From assembly GCA_019636615.1 (NCBI GenBank), contig JAHBXF010000002.1, positions 684,001-748,000 of the forward strand: a stretch of 64,000 bases of DNA. The letters are read 5' to 3'. The stretch is from Phycisphaeraceae bacterium (GTDB taxonomy: Bacteria; Planctomycetota; Phycisphaerae; Phycisphaerales; UBA1924). Under the pieces are notes generated by a model. The model searched no databases. It had not been told where the DNA came from and worked only from the letters and a program-made list of their open reading frames with translations. Each line of letters begins with the position of its first letter. Within the stretch, counting starts at the first letter, position 1. A program made the translations under genes and the position numbers. Positions 62,296 to 64,000 of this stretch are shown one piece after another.

Positions 62296-63245
62296 CCACG
62301 CCCCGCGCTGCGGCTGCTGTCGGTGGCTCGTCGCAGAGTCTCTTTTTCTTCGACACTCAGGCTCTGCAGGCCCTCGGCACGGACCTTCGCAAGTATGCGG
62401 TCGACCTCCTGATCTGATGGTCGCGAGGCCGCCTGCGGGCGAGCGGGTGATGAACGGGGCGGATCGATCCGCGAGACCCGTGCGCGGCTTTTCGTCCCCT
62501 TGCGGGAGTTGCTGAACACGTCGAAGAAGTCTCGCAGAAGGTGCGCATGCCGGATGAAGAAGTACCCGGCGATCGCCCCGCCGATGTGCGCGGCATCACC
62601 GCCGGCGTTATTGCCGCCGAAAATGAGGTTGGCCAGCGCAAGCCCGACATAGGCATACGCCATGATCTTCAGCCGCATGGGGATCGGCGGGAAGATGAGT
62701 TGCACCACCACGTTGGGGGCGATGTACGCGCACGCCATGATCACGCCGAAAACACCGGCCGAGGCGCCGATGAGCGGGGTTTTCACATTGGTGAAGAGCA
62801 GCACAGGAACCTGCTTCATGCCCATGCTCAGCAGCACCGTGCCCAGAACATTGAGGATGAAGTACATGAGACCGCCGAAAACGCCGCACGTGAGGTAGAA
62901 GGCCAGGTATCGCCGGCTTCCAAGGTGCTGCTCCACCATCGAGCCGAACATGTAGAGCCCGAGCATGTTGAAAAAGATGTGCCAGATGTCGGCGTGCAGG
63001 AACTGGAAGGTGAGGAAACGCCAGAACTCAAGCCCGCCGCCCGAGTGCCAGATCACGTGGTGGGTCGAAAAATGACCGTACTCGCCCAGGGTTCGAGCCG
63101 CGGTCTGGTTCATCGCCATCAGCACGAACACGCCGATGTTGATGATCATCAGCCATGTGTTGGCCGAAAAGCCGGCGCCCAGGCCGCCCCGACGCCCGAA
63201 GCCGCCCATGCTCTGCCGCGAATACTGTCTGTCGTAAATGCCCAT
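62292..63245 (-). CDS. Rhomboid-family intramembrane serine protease
   Basis: A 317-residue protein with about six membrane helices. Catalytic Ser S162 in GASAGVFG, catalytic His H220 in HIGGAIAG, and the oxyanion-region WHIFFNMLGLYMFG. The C-terminal 80 residues (basic, Ser/Pro/Arg-rich, then a short helix) are cytoplasmic. It cleaves membrane proteins inside the bilayer. It is the first gene of the rhomboid-tgt-yajC-secDF unit. Confidence 0.92.
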   Translation of the reverse strand: MGIYDRQYSRQSMGGFGRRGGLGAGFSANTWLMIINIGVFVLMAMNQTAARTLGEYGHFSTHHVIWHSGGGLEFWRFLTFQFLHADIWHIFFNMLGLYMFGSMVEQHLGSRRYLAFYLTCGVFGGLMYFILNVLGTVLLSMGMKQVPVLLFTNVKTPLIGASAGVFGVIMACAYIAPNVVVQLIFPPIPMRLKIMAYAYVGLALANLIFGGNNAGGDAAHIGGAIAGYFFIRHAHLLRDFFDVFSNSRKGTKSRARVSRIDPPRSSPARPQAASRPSDQEVDRILAKVRAEGLQSLSVEEKETLRRATDSSRSAGRG

Positions 63246-63346
63246 GATCTCTGTGGTTGTGTGCGTGTCTCAGGTCGGCTGTTCTGGCCCGGGCAACGGC
63301 AGGAAGCGTGCTGCGCGGGCCCCAGAAGCGTATCGCCGGGATCTCA

Positions 63347-63928
63347 TCAGGTATTTGGGAGTACGGCTTTACGGGTATCGAGCAGCCCGAGCCGATCGGC
63401 CCAGAGCAGTGTCAGGATGGTCTTGGCGTCGCTCACGCGGCCTTCGGCGAGCATGGCCATGACCCTCTCCACTGGCAGGGGATGAACCGTCAGGCGCTCG
63501 TCGGGTTCGAGGCGTTGGCCGACGTGGGTGAGGTCTGTCGCCAGAAAGGCGTGCATGAGTTCGTTGCTCAGGCCCGGGGATGTGTGGAACGTCAGAAGGG
63601 GCGTGAGCGTTGCCGCGGAGTGCCCGGCCTCTTCCTCCAGTTCGCGTGCAGCGCATGCGGCGGGGTCTTCGCCTGCCTCCAGCGTGCCCGCGGGGAGTTC
63701 CCACAGCCAGTCCTCCACGCTCGCACGCCAGTTGCGGATGAGCAGCACCTGGGGCCCTGCCGGGGTCTGGAGCAAGGGCAGAATGATCACCGCCCCGGGG
63801 TGGCGCACGCACTCGCGGTAGAGGATTCCACCCCCGGGAGATATCACGGCCAGACGCTCGAAATCGAACTTAGCCCCTTTATGGAGAAGGGTGCGTTCGA
63901 CAGAAGGAATCGCGGAGTTAGTCTGCAC
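63347..63928 (-). CDS. NUDIX hydrolase, ADP-ribose pyrophosphatase-like
   Basis: A 193-residue protein using GTG 63928 as start (AGG nearby; TTG 63967 or GTG 63961 are possible). The Nudix box GTLEAGEDPAACAARELEEEAGH matches Gx5Ex7REUxEExGU, and the Pro after it is placed as in ADP-ribose pyrophosphatases (TFHTSPGLSNELMHAFLA). It hydrolyses nucleoside diphosphate derivatives such as ADP-ribose. A 100-base gap separates it from the rhomboid gene. Confidence 0.88.
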   Translation of the reverse strand: MQTNSAIPSVERTLLHKGAKFDFERLAVISPGGGILYRECVRHPGAVIILPLLQTPAGPQVLLIRNWRASVEDWLWELPAGTLEAGEDPAACAARELEEEAGHSAATLTPLLTFHTSPGLSNELMHAFLATDLTHVGQRLEPDERLTVHPLPVERVMAMLAEGRVSDAKTILTLLWADRLGLLDTRKAVLPNT

Positions 63929-64000
63929 GAACCTATCGTACCGGCCCGATGCCCACCCCACCCCCAACCCCCTCCGCGACCAGTCACCCCGGCACGGGTG

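Noticed and set aside
1-64000. Mobile elements, prophage, tRNA and rRNA genes
   Set aside because: No transposase, integrase, terminal repeats, cloverleaf sequence or rRNA signature was seen on reading both strands.

Overview
The window is a GC-rich (roughly two-thirds G+C) chromosomal segment from a bacterium that most resembles the planctomycete class Phycisphaerae. The reasons are: a large secreted cysteine-rich repeat protein ending in a dockerin-like EF-hand pair with a terminal Gly-Cys; a secreted protein with a VPGPG + hydrophobic + RRRR C-terminal sorting tail; a tricorn-type protease; LABN and GT2 envelope genes; a fused SecDF with oversized periplasmic domains; and a secreted Gfo/Idh/MocA oxidoreductase with a Tat signal. 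No transposase, integrase, phage gene, CRISPR array, tRNA or rRNA gene was seen. The gene content is mainly housekeeping and envelope functions in short operons, many with 4-nt ATGA or GTGA stop/start overlaps.

Layout. 0-10.2 kb: sensor kinase (cut by the window edge) and OmpR-type regulator, VIT/vWA protein, small membrane protein, S41-like lipoprotein, and a gcvH-ABC ATPase-FtsX permease cluster. 10.4-15.3 kb: a candidate short RNA with its own promoter and terminator, TIM-barrel isomerase, cmk-plsC, htpX, and a 3D-domain protein. 15.5-20.5 kb: pyruvate dehydrogenase E1alpha-E1beta-E2, then a membrane protein. 20.7-28.5 kb: ftsK, a lone FecCD permease, a lone atpC, a candidate structured RNA ending in a strong terminator, CYTH protein, acyltransferase, RidA-like protein and a transaldolase-family enzyme. 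28.5-36.6 kb: the 13-repeat cysteine-rich dockerin protein, ACT protein, tricorn homologue and a pair of unknown genes. 36.7-41.5 kb: GT2-LABN and fdx-iscX-rlmE-vWA. 41.5-47.5 kb: exosortase-type secreted protein, a second E1beta-E2 pair, membrane-anchored SDR and prfB with a frameshift site. 47.6-56.7 kb: HEAT-like protein, TPR protein, 3-hydroxyacyl-CoA dehydrogenase, sirtuin, Tat oxidoreductase, and a fructosamine-kinase-like gene coupled to a CHAD-Ppx/GppA-HD fusion. 56.8-64 kb: rhomboid-tgt-yajC-secDF and a NUDIX hydrolase.

How genes work together. The clearest functional units are pyruvate oxidation (two partial complexes, no E3 in the window), protein export (YajC, SecDF, with Tgt and rhomboid in the same transcription unit), Fe-S assembly (Fdx and IscX), lipid or envelope synthesis (PlsC, GT2, LABN) and two-component signalling. 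Most interesting for follow-up are the two RNA candidates (10.4 and 25.2 kb), the CTT-TAA-C recoding site in prfB, the CHAD-PPX-HD fusion, and the repeat protein. Functions are assigned from motifs read by eye; no database search was run.
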